A DNA stretch of 64,000 nt from Hygrophila difformis (GCA_030278955.1 JAOANR010000002.1:9723982-9787981); one strand, 5' to 3'. Shown: positions 48,054-58,931, numbered from the stretch's first letter. The notes: a model not told the origin generated them from the sequence alone. Numbers and translations are program-made.

Positions 48054-49857
48054 ATCTCAACCTTATCCATTAAACTCTTGGGTTTCAGGTTAGTTGTCAA
48101 CCAGTTTTGGAGCAACAAATCCCCTCATGTTGAGATACAATTTATTTTGTATTATCCCCTTCAAGGTTTACTCTTTCATGGTAGCTCACCTCTGATTCAT
48201 GATTTCGATTCTCACTAAATTTGCTTTAATAACAATTTGCTAGGATTTTGTAATTTGTGCTTCACTGATTTTGCTTCGTTTTGTACTTCATGGTATTTTG
48301 CTTCAATGTTGGGTGGTGTCAGTGTGTCACTAATTTTACTTCATTTTGTGCTTCCTGATTTTTGGGTTTACTGTTTGGTGGCTTAAATGAATTTTCTTCC
48401 AGTTGTGCACTTGTGCTTCCGTGTTACTTAACTGATTTTCTGTAATTACGATTTTTAACTTTAGAAGCATTCCACTTGCAGCGCCACCCATCCCCAAGTT
48501 TGTCCCAGGTCATGCCTGCAATAGGTAACTTGCAAAGGCTTGGTTTAGGATGTGAAGATTTTTGTGTTACTTTATATCATGGCTCTGATTGCCTCCTCTC
48601 TGCTATGTAGTATAGTTTTATTTTTCAATTAGTACTTATGTGATGCTAGGATATCGGGTTAGATTAATTTTTTATGTTTTAAAACGCAGATTTTATTGTC
48701 AGGCAAGAGAAAAGTTTATGCCTCTAAAGAATACATCACGGGATGACGTTGTTGTTGAATTAGAAGTATGGCTTTACCAGTTTTGTCATTTTCATTATTA
48801 TATATTTCTGATTCAATATGTTTATAGATTTGTCTGGTTGGGTAACTATGTGAATGTAAATGTTACTAGGTTCACTGTCGTTATCATTGTCCTTGTGCAA
48901 TTCATCTGCACCAGGCTCATTGTCGCAAAACCTTAAGATTTAATGTACTTAGGCATGAATTTCTCTGTGGCGCCCAGACGTTTTATTTGTTATTTGCATT
49001 CATATTCATATTCTGGGATATGTTCACAGTCACCATGTGACATACAGGAAGTTACCAACATTTCTTGAAGAATGCTTGTCACCATGAACAAAAATGCAAG
49101 GGCAAAGCTTAAAAAAGATGGAGAACTCTAGCTTTTTTCTAAAGTCTAGGTTAGCTCTTCATTTATGTGTGATTGGTTTTTTGCTTGCGAATGAAATGAT
49201 TTATGATCGGGTATTGAAGTAAATGTACGACGTTTCCATTGATAATTTGAATTTTTGGGAAATAGTATGAAGTTATTGATCTGCTCAACGAACAGCAGCA
49301 CTGACTACAAGAGTTTGTGTTAGCTCCGACTGACAGAAAAGGTTGTACTGAACGAGAGTGAAAATTATAAACTGAATGTTACATGAAATCTATCATGATC
49401 AAGAATTGTGCACTCCACTGGAGAAGACAAATTGCAATTGTTGTTATCTGTGTTTTCTTTTCTTAATGAGGACAATAATTTGGATTATGACTGAGAGCAC
49501 AAGTTGGTAGGCTTTCCTGAGATCCTGATTATCCCGTGTTACTTTGTATTTATGCCGCCTTCTTCATAAAGATAGCAGCACCAAGCCATAGTTTTTGAGA
49601 TTGATAAGGATATTCATAACTAGAAATGATTTCGTTACGATTGTGGCATAGTTTTCTGCCACTTTGCATTGGGGTTAATCGGATAAAATTATTGTTGACT
49701 ATTTTGATCTTCTTTTTGCTATTCCCTCTCTATTTGTTAATTATTATCTCATATTGTTTTGGAAACATAATTTTGTATTAATAAAATATGACAATCCTAA
49801 AAGTTCTTTTTATGAAACTATTATGGGGATAGTTACTGAGTCATTGGCTTTGGGCAG
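48054..49857 (+). other. Helitron interior with possible captured exons
   Basis: Two short segments have good splice borders: 48482-48524 (APPIPKFVPGH-like) and 48690-48765 (FYCQAREKFMPLKNTSRDD, then GAA|GTATGG). I do not recognise the source gene or genes. The rest is T-rich and intron-like. Confidence 0.35.
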
Positions 49858-50139
49858 ATATGGATGCATGCAGACCAGAATCAATATGGGTTGCTGAATC
49901 GTCCGCAGTTCTATAATGCCCTTAGGCTTGTTACGGTGGCACAAAGCAAGGGAGAGCTGACTCCATATATTATCAAGGCAGCTTTGTATGGTCCTGCTTC
50001 TGCCAAGATTCCAGCTCCACAAATAAATACTAATGTGACACCTGGTTCCTTCAGTTACAACAGTCAACCAGCAGTTTGGAATAGTTTCATCGGCCACTGG
50101 ATTAACAGGTCAGGCCAGCACATTTATCTGGAGTTATGA
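49858..50139 (+). pseudogene. EH-domain protein fragment (AtEH1/Pan1-like)
   Basis: Begins after a TTGGGCAG acceptor and encodes WMHADQNQYGLLNRPQFY followed by ALRLVTVAQSKGELTP, IIKAALYGPASAKIPAPQI, the EF-hand end and tail of the first EH domain of plant AtEH/Pan1 proteins. Those are subunits of the TPLATE complex acting in clathrin-mediated endocytosis at the plasma membrane. The EF-hand loop has Asp-1 and Asn-3 but Gln where the usual twelfth-position Glu should be, which would weaken calcium binding. Similarity stops soon after PAPQI, and the frame ends at 50139. Only one exon is present; it is a captured fragment. Confidence 0.75.
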
Positions 50140-50944
50140 ACCACAACTTTGGGCAGGCACCATCAAATTTGGGTGTGAACATGTACGAGCAGACATGGCC
50201 ATTGCTTACAAGTTAGTGTTGCTGCTACCATTATGAATGGAGTATTTTGTTTGCCTAGGAATGGTTGGATACAACAGACTTAAACAATTGTTTTATTAAG
50301 GCCTCTACACTTACTGTTCGTCCATAATCATACATTTAAACAATTGCTTCAAAGTGACAGATTTTGACAAATTTAATACTGTGTATTTTCTTCAACAGTT
50401 GAAAGTGTTGGCTTTTAATGAATACAATTAATTTATTTTACTACATGCAGGAGACAAGCTCAAAGCTACAAAAAGTGATGGGAAAAGGGGTGAACACTTA
50501 CAGCTTGAGCCGTGGGTGTCCCAATTGAGTTTAGAATGGATCGAAGCAGAGAGAAATCAATTGGGACGATTTATTGGGCGGCTCCAATGAATACCCACAT
50601 CTCCAGATCTCCTAAAGGATTAAGCGAGTAGGCTGAAGCATTATGTTGGTGTGAATTGTGAAATAATCTACCTATGAAAATCAATGCTAAGAGTGGGAAA
50701 TTGTAGTTTAACTTTATAGACCATTTGTTTTGAGGGCAGCATTTTCTTATTTTGATTATGTTGAATGTCTTGAAAGATATTGGGTGGATTGAATCAGTGC
50801 AAACAAGGGTCATGTACAAATATATCAAGATGTTCTGGCTGAATTGTTAATATGCAAGAATTAATTGTACCATTTACGTTACAGCTTGCCAGAGTTAAAT
50901 GTGGATTGTGGGGTAATTTTTTCCGGCCCTCTGTCACATTATGC

Positions 50945-51039
<95 letters not shown>

Positions 51040-51081
51040 ATTGAGGATGAAGCCTTTCAAATGTTTCTTTTGTTGCTGCAG
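50140..51081. other. Intron-like spacer with microsatellite
   Basis: No coding segment is supported. It contains the ATT microsatellite listed next. Confidence 0.4.
50945..51036. repeat. (TAT)n microsatellite, about 30 units
   Basis: An essentially pure TAT/ATT trinucleotide run of about 92 bases inside the Helitron. Its length is likely polymorphic. Confidence 0.97.
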
Positions 51082-51517
51082 ATTACTACCTTCAACATCT
51101 CTTTGGTTGTGCATGGAACTCTGTGGCCGAGGATAATGATTTCAAGAAGGTATATACTCCACTACTTTTCCATTATATTTTTGGGACACAAAAACACATG
51201 TTATACGTTTCTCTCCTGATTCTCTTTCTGCAGGAGCAACAGAATCCTTACACTGTCCCTGTTAGCCTGGGTATCTTCAAGCTATTGGTAAGTCCTGCCA
51301 TGGATCAAGTCCTCTTGGCATTACAACTAGGACAATAATCAAGAGGATTGTTTCTAATCATCAAGCATACCAAGTAACTCTTGCCTGTTTTATTTAGTAA
51401 TTGGTGCTCCCTTCTTTGTCGCGTGTTCAAATTGACTGTACAGGATTTGCACTGAATTATTCACTTCCCTTTAACTTTGCAGAAGTGGAACGAGAAGAAG
51501 TCCGCAAGCGAAAGAAG
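51082..51517 (+). other. Three possible captured exons, source not recognised
   Basis: 51082-51149 lies between TTGCTGCAG and GTATAT and encodes YYLQHLFGCAWNSVAEDNDF; 51234-51287 lies between TTTCTGCAG and GTAAGT and encodes EQQNPYTVPVSLGIFKLL; 51483-51517 lies between CTTTGCAG and GTATTA. The first two join in frame if the AT before TAC is a split codon. The splice borders are good, so they look like genuine exons, but I cannot assign a family. Confidence 0.4.
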
Positions 51518-51699
51518 GTATTATGAAGATAAAACTTACGTGACAGGAGATTGACGGATCCAGGAGTGACGGTACGCCTATGAGTATGCAGTCTTTATCT
51601 TTATGCACAATAATTTGGAGTTTTGTTTGGTTAATTTACCTTCCAAGTGATCTTTTTCATCTAGGACTAGAAACATTTCCATTAATTAGCAATACACCG

Positions 51700-52460
51700 A
51701 TGGCTCATCTAAAGAACCCAATGGAAGCAATATTTGTGCCTGTTGGTAGTGTTGGGCTAATAGCTGGCATTGCTGCCTATGTGAAAAGGTTTTTCCAGAT
51801 GTGAAAATTATTGGCGAGGAACCCTATGATGCCAATGCAATGGCCTGATCATTACACCTTGGCCAACGAGAGATGTTAGATCAAGTAGGAGGTTTTGCTT
51901 ATGGTGCAGCTGTCAAAGAGGTTGGTAAAGAGACCTTCCGTCTATACAGAGAACTAGTAGATGCGATAGTTCTTGTCAACTTTGATGCAATTTGTGCCAC
52001 AATTAATGTTCACTTCCTTCTCATCTCCTTTATGCATTTGTAATTTTATACATATTGTAAGTTTACATGCTTTGATGTTGAGTAGATTCCAATCAAATCC
52101 AGTGGCATTTCTTTTTTATTCCGCTTATGATGGATTTTATAGTTCAGTAGAAACTATAATAGATAATGTAGCAAACCCAACTACCATGTGATTTAATTGC
52201 TACTTCTTTTTTTTTCTTCTTAAAATCTTGTGAGCAAGATGTGAAATGGTGCAACTTTCAGCAACTTTGAAATGTGAATGTTAACTACTCACGTTGATTT
52301 CTTTTCATGTTAGGATATGTTTGAGGAGAAAAGGAGCATTTTAGAACCTACAGGTGCGCTTGCCTTATCTGGAGCTGAAGCATACTGCAAGTACTACAGA
52401 ATCAAGGGTGCTAATGCAACTTGCAGATGTTGGCAGACGCCAATATTGTGTACTGGCAAA
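51700..52460 (+). pseudogene. Threonine deaminase (biosynthetic, isoleucine pathway) pseudogene fragment
   Basis: Two exons of the plastid PLP enzyme that converts threonine to 2-oxobutanoate, the first step of isoleucine synthesis. Exon about 51704-52006 encodes NPMEAIFVPVG, LIAGIAAYVKR, IIGEEPYDANAMA, MLDQVGGFAYGAAVKEVG and FDAICATI; exon from 52314 (after TGTTAG) encodes DMFEEKRSILEPTGALAL and GAEAYCKYY. Defects are a frameshift at about 51790, a TGA after NAMA, a Gly-loop change (VPVGSVGLIAG; normally VPVGGGGLIAG, which holds the PLP phosphate), and a small deletion after GAN that joins to LADVGR. The catalytic lysine region and the ACT-like regulatory domains are missing. Confidence 0.85.
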
Positions 52461-52786
52461 TTAGTGGACATATCAGTTTATTAGTGGATGCTCGTAATTT
52501 CAGCGTTTCTTTGTTTCCTTGAAATATCCTGGCCGTTTCGATACTTTTTTTTTTGAAAACAGTTTAGAAATTCTTTAAGCCTAAATTTCTTTTTTAGATC
52601 CTTCAGCTTGAATTCTTGTGATCCCAGAAGTATGGAAAAATAGAGTTTCTAATATTTTTGCCATGTGCTAATTGAGGTAAAAACAGACAGCTTGAACTAC
52701 CGAACTGACATTAAATCAGTATTATTTGAATTGCATAAAATTGCACTATTTCTTTTTCCTCACGGGCGGTTGTGCCCCCTCAGTTC

Positions 52787-52815
52787 GCTGTGCATTTGCA
52801 CAGCTTTTCAACTAG
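52787..52815 (+). mobile_element. Helitron 3' terminus: hairpin plus CTAG
   Basis: Perfect stem GCTGTGCA / TGCACAGC with a TT loop (52787-52804), spacer TTTTCAA, then ACTAG ending at 52815 and followed by T at 52816. The hairpin 10-12 bases before CTRR|T is the defining Helitron 3' signal, the stop for rolling-circle transfer. Confidence 0.8.
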
Positions 52816-53104
52816 TATATATATAATAGATAATAGATATATATATATATATATATCCATATTGGGAAAATACTAAATAAATACCCAATGCCAAAAGAAC
52901 TTACCTCTTTACTCCAAACAATTTTTCTTCCTCTAAACCCCCCAATCAAAAACAACAATTCATTTATCTGGAGAGATAAAATTTTAAAATTAATGACCAT
53001 TTTACCCTTAAAACATAAAATCAAAGAAATAATACCTAAAAATCATCTAAAACAGTTTAACACTTTTCTAAAAAGTGCCCAAAAACACACCCCCTCTAAA
53101 AATC
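52816..53104. other. AT-rich spacer before the pararetrovirus-like segment
   Basis: An (AT)n run at 52838-52856 is followed by A-rich, C-containing sequence without a gene. It could include a promoter or leader of the following segment, but nothing specific is seen. Confidence 0.4.
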
Positions 53105-53116
53105 TGGTATCAGAGC
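53105..53116 (+). promoter_or_regulatory. tRNA-Met primer-site-like sequence
   Basis: TGGTATCAGAGC, complementary to the initiator tRNA-Met 3' end. The preceding bases (AAAAATC) do not form an LTR end in CA, so it resembles a pararetrovirus primer site more than that of an LTR element. Confidence 0.6.
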
Positions 53117-53138
53117 ATAAGTTTCTATTTTAGGGCTT

Positions 53139-53393
53139 ATGGCTAATGGCGAATTAAAAGATAATAAAAACTTGATTAAATTAAATGAAAACATTAATTA
53201 TGAAAAATTCTTAATAATTGACATTGAAAAGAAAAAACTGTTTAAAAACCAAACTAAAGATTGTAAAATCTGTAAACAAAGCAAAATAAAAATTAAAAGA
53301 GTAAAACTCAAGAAAAATAGAATTTTTAAGAATTATTGCAAAGTAATCGTAAGATTAGAAGTTTTAAGACAACACATAAAAACTCATGCATAA
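53139..53393 (+). CDS. Small basic ORF after the primer site (pararetrovirus-like?)
   Basis: 84 residues starting MANGELKDNK, 23 bases after the primer-site-like sequence. It is very Lys-rich with one CKIC pair. The stop overlaps the next ORF by several bases, the close packing usual in caulimovirid genomes. I do not recognise the protein. The base composition is strongly AT-rich, unlike the chromoviruses around it. Confidence 0.4.
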   Translation: MANGELKDNKNLIKLNENINYEKFLIIDIEKKKLFKNQTKDCKICKQSKIKIKRVKLKKNRIFKNYCKVIVRLEVLRQHIKTHA

Positions 53394-53670
53394 AATGTTA
53401 ACAAATAAAAACATGGATATACAAAGTAATCTTCAATCAATTGAAACAAAATTAGATAAGTTAGAATTATTAGGAAAACAAAATAATACAAATCTTAAGG
53501 TAATATTGGAAAACCAAACATACTTATCAACCCAATATGATAAATCATCTAATGAAATGAAAAACTTATCTAAAACCATAACAACACTCCAATATGAAAA
53601 CTTTAAGCTAGTTAAAGATGTCCCAAATCCAAGAAAATCATTGAATAGTGAAGAATTAAAACCTCTTTGA
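53386..53670 (+). CDS. Coiled-coil ORF (pararetrovirus-like?)
   Basis: 94 residues, overlapping the previous ORF. The centre (IQSNLQSIETKLDKLELLGK) is an ideal heptad pattern, as in the small virion-associated coiled-coil proteins of badnavirus- and caulimovirus-type pararetroviruses. That assignment rests on size, position and coiled coil only; no family-specific motif is visible. Confidence 0.4.
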   Translation: MHKMLTNKNMDIQSNLQSIETKLDKLELLGKQNNTNLKVILENQTYLSTQYDKSSNEMKNLSKTITTLQYENFKLVKDVPNPRKSLNSEELKPL

Positions 53671-53893
53671 AGGCTATAAAAAAGGGATTTATGTAGTCTT
53701 TGAAGGCTATAAAAAAGGAATTTATGATAAAAATGATATTTTTTCCCTTAACGAGGACAATGAAAAACCTCTTCATAAAGGATTTTATGATATAATGTCT
53801 GCAATTCAATTCGCAAAAACCACATTGGGCCCAGATTTCTTTGTAAGCTCAAGCTTGAAAAACATTATTGATGGTTTAAGGCCAAAAACCTAA
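53667..53893 (+). pseudogene. Viroplasmin / RNase-H1-N-like segment with internal duplication
   Basis: The frame reads GYKKGIYVVFEGYKKGIYD, then KGFYDIMSAIQFAKTTLGPD and FFVSSSL. The V.F.G...GIY pattern followed by a GF...A..FA..LG..FF.S pattern resembles the small nucleic-acid-binding domain shared by the caulimovirid inclusion-body protein and the N-terminus of RNase H1. A block of about 28 bases is duplicated (53667-53694 and about 53700-53727), doubling the GYKKGIY motif. No proper start is present. Confidence 0.4.
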
Positions 53894-54512
53894 AACCCTA
53901 CAGGCCCAGTCCAATATTTAATTGGACATTCTTCCCAAACCCACATTGTGTTTTGTGACCATTGTGAAAAGATGGCCAAAGAAATCTGTAAGTATGAAGC
54001 CCTAAAGGCCGAATGGTTAAGAATTTTGAAAATAAAAGAATGACAACCCTTGAAGCAGAGGTCCAGATAGAAAATCTCACCAAAAAACTTGAAGCCCTTC
54101 AAAATCAAAATGAGAAATTAACCTCGAAATTGTGTCTCTGACACTGAAAACACCAAAGTCAGAAGAAAAACCAGTTTATGGTCCAGAACCCAAACCCACC
54201 AGTTCTATGATTGCAGTAGAATTGACAAAAGCCTGGATGCTGCAAAACCAGGAGAATTCAACTCCTGAGATCTTAAAAGATCAAAAGTTTGAATCTAGTC
54301 AATCGCAAACGGCAGACGGTAAAGACGAGTCAAGTCCGTTGATAGCTGATGCTTTGCTAAAAAGCATAAGTTTAGATAATTTTGAACCAAACCACGGAAG
54401 TTCTAACCCTGATGTCTCTAAGGACCAAAACAAGGAACTAAGCCCATCTAGTCCGATAGATGGTAAAAGCACATTAATTTCGGTTATGGCTGGTAGTTTG
54501 CCAAAAACTATG
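53894..54512 (+). pseudogene. Decayed continuation of the pararetrovirus-like segment
   Basis: Coding-like pieces in shifting frames: VQYLIGHSSQTHIVFCDHCE (Cys/His-rich), a coiled-coil-like LEAEVQIENLTKKLEALQNQ at about 54045-54110, and a Ser/Pro/Asp-rich stretch from 54132. Homology was not recognised. It ends where a minus-strand LTR begins at 54513. Confidence 0.3.
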
Positions 54513-54902
54513 AGTGTAACGGCCCGAAAATTCAAATATGATTTTCGCAAGCACTACCGCCGTACTAACTATCCTATACTAGTGGCCAGCTAACTTAGAA
54601 CTGCTAGTACAATGCTGAGTTCAAACCTACAGTGATTATTTGATTAACCAATTATAAGCGGAAGCTAAAACAATTAAAAATACGTTGACATAACATAAGT
54701 CTCAACATAAACCTTGATTAACAATCCTACATGATCTCCAAGCTACAAACCTCATGAATCAACAACAGGCAACAAGTGAATATCTCAAATAAGGGCTACC
54801 AGTCCAAAGCCATAAATTACATATGGCCACAGGCCGACAAAATGTAAATCCTAGGCACACAGGACCCAACTAACAGATAATCTAAGTTCCAACAAATAAT
54901 AA

Positions 54903-56348
54903 TGTAACACCCGAGAAAAACAAATTCAAATTGTTTTGAACTACGCCATGACTTGATCCCTTCACAGGGTACGTAGGCAGCTTAGAACTAAATTCTAAGT
55001 TCAGTCACAAAATAAATCAAAAATTAAGTCACAAATTAAATCACAAAACAAATCACAATATCAATCACAAAAACGTTAGGAGGAATTGGAACTAATTTAA
55101 CTAGACTAATTAGGGCACGAAAATGTTATGAGCGTTAAGCCCGAACTCGTAACAAGTCTAAGGTAGAGATTTCGAACCGGAAAACGACCCGAGAAGTCGA
55201 GCCAACACGTAGAGGATAAAGAAACCGATAGAGGAAAAGAAGAAAAGACCCGACGGACCACGCAGACCGCCGAACCGGCCGGTCCGGCCGGCCCCCGCTC
55301 GCCTCGCGGCGCCGCGCGGCCACCGCGCGGAAGGTGGAGACGCGTCTCCAGGACTGGTCGCGCGTGCTCCGCGCGGGCAAAGCTATAGGTGCGCGTCACC
55401 AGCGCGCCAGAGGTGCAGAAGGTGTAAACTTTCCTTCTATGGCGATTTTCTCGCCAAAAATCCAACCTCAATCGGTGGCAAGTCGATCACAACAATTGGG
55501 AAGGGCATAAGATCAGATTTGGACGCCCCCTCCCCATAATTTTCAGAAAACTAAACCCTAAACACTCCCAATCTTCCTCTCCAAGTCAAAACTCCTCCGA
55601 CTTCACTTTCTGGCTATTATTCCGGCGACGACGAGGCAAACGGGACGAAGCCTCTACCCTCTAGAACCTTGGTAAGTAGTATTACAGTGTTTAAGTCGTC
55701 CATAAGTTCTAAGAACTCGAAATCTGACCCTTTTCCTTTTGCTACGATTTCACGTCGGGGAACGAACAAAAAGCGATCAGAGAAGTAGGCCGTTCGTCGC
55801 GACCTTAGGACGTCCGGAAACCCTTTACAACGACCCTATTCTCTAACTAAGTAAGTTTAGACCTTACTCACCAATTTTTGTGGTTTATTGTTGTTTAAAA
55901 CTTAAGATCTAGACACGAAACAAAAATCGGTTTTCAAAAACCCTATTTTCGTCCAATTTCAAAAACTCGCCTAAAACTCGACCTTCGGGAATTCAAACCA
56001 AAAACTTTTCACATAGATTTTGTTTCTAAAGACTCTAATCTACCTTGTGTCCAAATTTCAGCCATTGACATAAAGATTTGCTATTCCAAATCGCGCCGTA
56101 AACTTTCTGTGATAAAACCGAACGTTCGAATTTTTGACAGATTTATTGACTCGACTTGATGCATGTTTTTCACCCGTTTTTAGAATGATTCAACTTTGCA
56201 ATTTCTAAACAAAAGTTGTAGATAATTGTGTCTAGATTATGCATATAAAATTTCATGAATTTTGGAGTTCATTTGATATGTCAAACGGACGATTTTCAGA
56301 ACCTGTTTTAAACCATCTTTTGAGTCCACGCGTATACAGCGTGTTGTG
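54903..56348 (+). mobile_element. Element D 5' LTR, forward part
   Basis: Matches 59440-60885 of the 3' LTR, with the GC-rich block at about 55258-55390. It stops after ACAGCGTGTTGTG; the next bases CAGAACCTG repeat a word found about 50 bases earlier (56297-56305), a typical filler at a template switch. Confidence 0.9.
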
Positions 56349-56355
56349 CAGAACC

Positions 56356-57788
56356 TGAATAATTTAAGAACATGGTAAATAAGATTTAAGCGTAATCAAC
56401 ACTCACACAAGTCTTTTATATTTTATCCCGCAAACTAAGAAGAGGACACCATACCGGGAGATCACTAACGAGGCAATCTCAACATAGGACCACTAACGAG
56501 GCAGTCCAAAACAATGGAAAACCACTAACGTGGCAGTCTCAAAAGATAGTAGGACCACTAACGAGGCGATCCAAAACACAGCGCGCGAGATCACTAACGA
56601 GACAATCTCAGATAGTAAGGAGACCACTAACGAGGCAGTCTCAAAGATAATGATTAGCATGAAGATCGGCTCAGCCTAGTGCACGGGATTTTTCGAAAGT
56701 TCGTATTTCAAGTGATCAAAAGATTCGATATCGCGTTTCATAGTTCGAGTTTTCTCAAGTTCGAAAAATCCGATTCGACGCAGTTTACGCCTTTCTTAAT
56801 TAAAAATTCATTTTTACACAAAAAATTCTGAAATTCACACAGTAGCTCAAAAACACACACACGAACAACTTTCATGTTCTAAGTTTTTGGAAATAAGGTT
56901 CGAAGTGAGTCAAAATTTGAGTTCTTTACAAAAGATAATTTCTGTCTCAAAAACTGATTTCGTCACAGGTTCGTACGACGCCGATTAAAAATTCATTTCA
57001 AAGCCCATTGATTCGAAATTTTTACAGGAGATAGACAACACGTTAATGAACAACTTTCATGTTTTAAGAATTTGGAAATAATGAATTTTAGATGCTCAAA
57101 AATCGACCACAACACACTGTTCATGCGCGGACTCCAAAGGGGTTTTAAAACAGTCCTGAAATTCGACCAATTTGACATAACAAATGAACTCCAAAATCCA
57201 TGAAATTTTATATGCATAATCTAGACACATTTATCTACAAATTTTGTTTAGAAATGCAAAGTTGAATCATTCTAAAAACGAGTGAAAAAAATGCATCAAG
57301 TCGAGTAATGAAATCTGTCAACAGTTTGGAATGTTCGGTTTGTCACAGAAAATTTACGGCGAGATTTGGAATAGCAAATCTTAATGTCAATGGCTGAAAT
57401 TTGGACACAAGATAGATTAAAGTCTTAGGAACAAAATCTATGTTGAAAATTTTTCGGTTTGAATTCCCGAAGGTCGAGTTTTAGGCGAGTTTTTGAAATT
57501 GGACGAAAATAGGGTTTTTGAAAATCGATTTTTGTTACGGGTCTAGATCTCGAGTTTTAAACAACAATAAACCACAAGAATTTGTGAGTAAGGTCTTAAC
57601 TTACTTAGTTAGAGATTTGGGTCGCTGGAATGGGTTTCCGGACGTCCTAGGGTCGCGACGAACGGCCAACTTCTCCGATTGCTTTTTGTTCATTTTCCGA
57701 CGTGAAATCGTAGTAAAGGAAAAGGGTTAGATTTCGAGTTTCTAAGTGGTATGGACGAACTAAAACATTAAACCATAGCTTACCAAGA
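56356..57788 (-). mobile_element. Element D inverted LTR part
   Basis: Reverse complement of about 60197-61630 of the 3' LTR. It includes the hairpin array in inverted form (56459-56645) and a second copy, inverted, of sequence already present at 55680-56348; those two stretches could pair over roughly 690 bases. It ends at ACTTACCAAG-like sequence before AAATAAAAGTCCTGG. Confidence 0.9.
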
Positions 57789-58041
57789 GTCTAAACCGAA
57801 ATAAAAGTCCTGGGCAGCCCTCGTCCTAAACCGAAACCTGTCGTGCCGGTGAGGACGCACCTCGTCAGGGAGACCCCTGAATCTCGGGCCCCGCTGCTCC
57901 TCGTCCCCCTCTGACTCGCTCTCATCAACATCAGGCATCGCCGGAGCGGCAGTGCTGGGGCCAGCCTAATCAGCAACCCGTCTCCTGGTCCTCGGAGGAC
58001 ACATGAGAGATGCCAAAACAACCCACAAGAAAAGCAACATC
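57789..58041 (-). pseudogene. Element D remnant of the antisense gene (5' end only)
   Basis: Matches the first 80 or so codons of the antisense gene of element C: the start region after the acceptor at 58042-58043, the acidic Ser/Asp/Glu stretch, and the GTTGFGLGRG-equivalent part in shifted frame. One or more small indels near 57965 break the frame. The rest of the gene was lost at the rearrangement junction. Confidence 0.75.
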
Positions 58042-58720
58042 CTGCAAAACATCAAATACAAACTATAAGACTAAATTCCACACAAAACTCAAGCAGAAAT
58101 ATGTAAGGGACATCAATATAGATTTCCAACGTGAGTAATCCATAAGAACATCAAATCCTATCGGTTGCTAAGACCAACCAGAAGGTAATCTAGACAAAGG
58201 ATATGCTCAAACTAATTCCCCAAAACCTTTGTGGCATTTCGTCGAACACGTTATGTGCGCAATAAACCAAAACCTAAGTTACTAACAAACACACGGAAGT
58301 TGCCCACAAAACAAAACAATCACTCAAATAACAACACATCATTTCCTTACAGCACCAAACAACAAAGAAATGAGCTAATAATCACACCCCATCAACAACC
58401 AAACATCAAAAACTTCATAGTCTTCCTAAAGATTTAAATCCAACAAGAATTTGCCAAAAACATAAACACATTGTGGCATAAATACAAGCAAGGCAACAGG
58501 AGTAACATCAATTATCACATATGATTGCTAATTTGCACTAATCAAGCCTAAAAATAACAAACCCCCAATTTTTGTACATAAACCCTAATTCCCAAATCTC
58601 TTCACAAATCAAGTCGTTCAAAGCATAAAAATTGAAATTGATAACTAAAAGTAGTAGGTGCATACCTTACAAATCAAAATCGAGGACGGCACCGGGAGAA
58701 TTTGGGGATAAGAGGGCGAA
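58042..58720 (-). promoter_or_regulatory. Antisense-gene intron and first exon in element D
   Basis: Nearly the same as 43879-44560 of element C, including donor TTGTAAG|GTATGC (58675) and acceptor GTTTTGCAG|G (58043-58042). The GC-rich putative promoter is at about 58760-58870. Confidence 0.6.
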
Positions 58721-58931
58721 TTTGAGAGAAAATGTGAAGTGGTCTCGAATGGGAAATGGGGGAAGTGGCTCGCGCGGAGCGCGAGCCCTATTTTCTCGAC
58801 CTGAAGCAGCCGCGCGCTCGCCGCGCACTGAGGCATCATACCGCACGGCCACCACGCGGGTCACGGAGGGAGTTTTATTTTTCTCGATTTTGCTTAATCT
58901 CTGTTACCTTACACCACTCACTTAACCGGAG

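Larger units (their letters stand above)
12736..52815 (+). mobile_element. Probable gene-capturing Helitron (with nested LTR elements)
   Basis: The 3' end is strongly Helitron-like: a perfect 8-base-stem hairpin (52787-52804), eleven bases, and CTAG at 52812-52815 followed by T. The best 5' end is TCTTATAATATAAAAG at 12736, the usual plant form (TC, then AT-rich TATAATA..AAAAG), although the preceding base is T and not the expected A. Removing the LTR insertion 14236-48053 leaves about 6.3 kb. This carries plus-strand pieces of a thylakoid carrier gene, an EH-domain gene and a threonine deaminase gene, with introns, which is how plant Helitrons pick up host sequence by rolling-circle transposition. 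No Rep/helicase is present, so the copy is non-autonomous. The 5' end is less certain than the 3' end. Confidence 0.6.

Noticed and set aside
50852..51219. Long Tyr or Leu homopolymer ORFs
   Set aside because: Translations of the TAT microsatellite, not proteins.
55106..55471. Open frames in the GC-rich LTR blocks (also near 14416, 22000, 30400, 45700, 59700)
   Set aside because: Arg/Pro/Gly/Ala-rich translations caused by GC palindromes; frames are not conserved between LTR copies.
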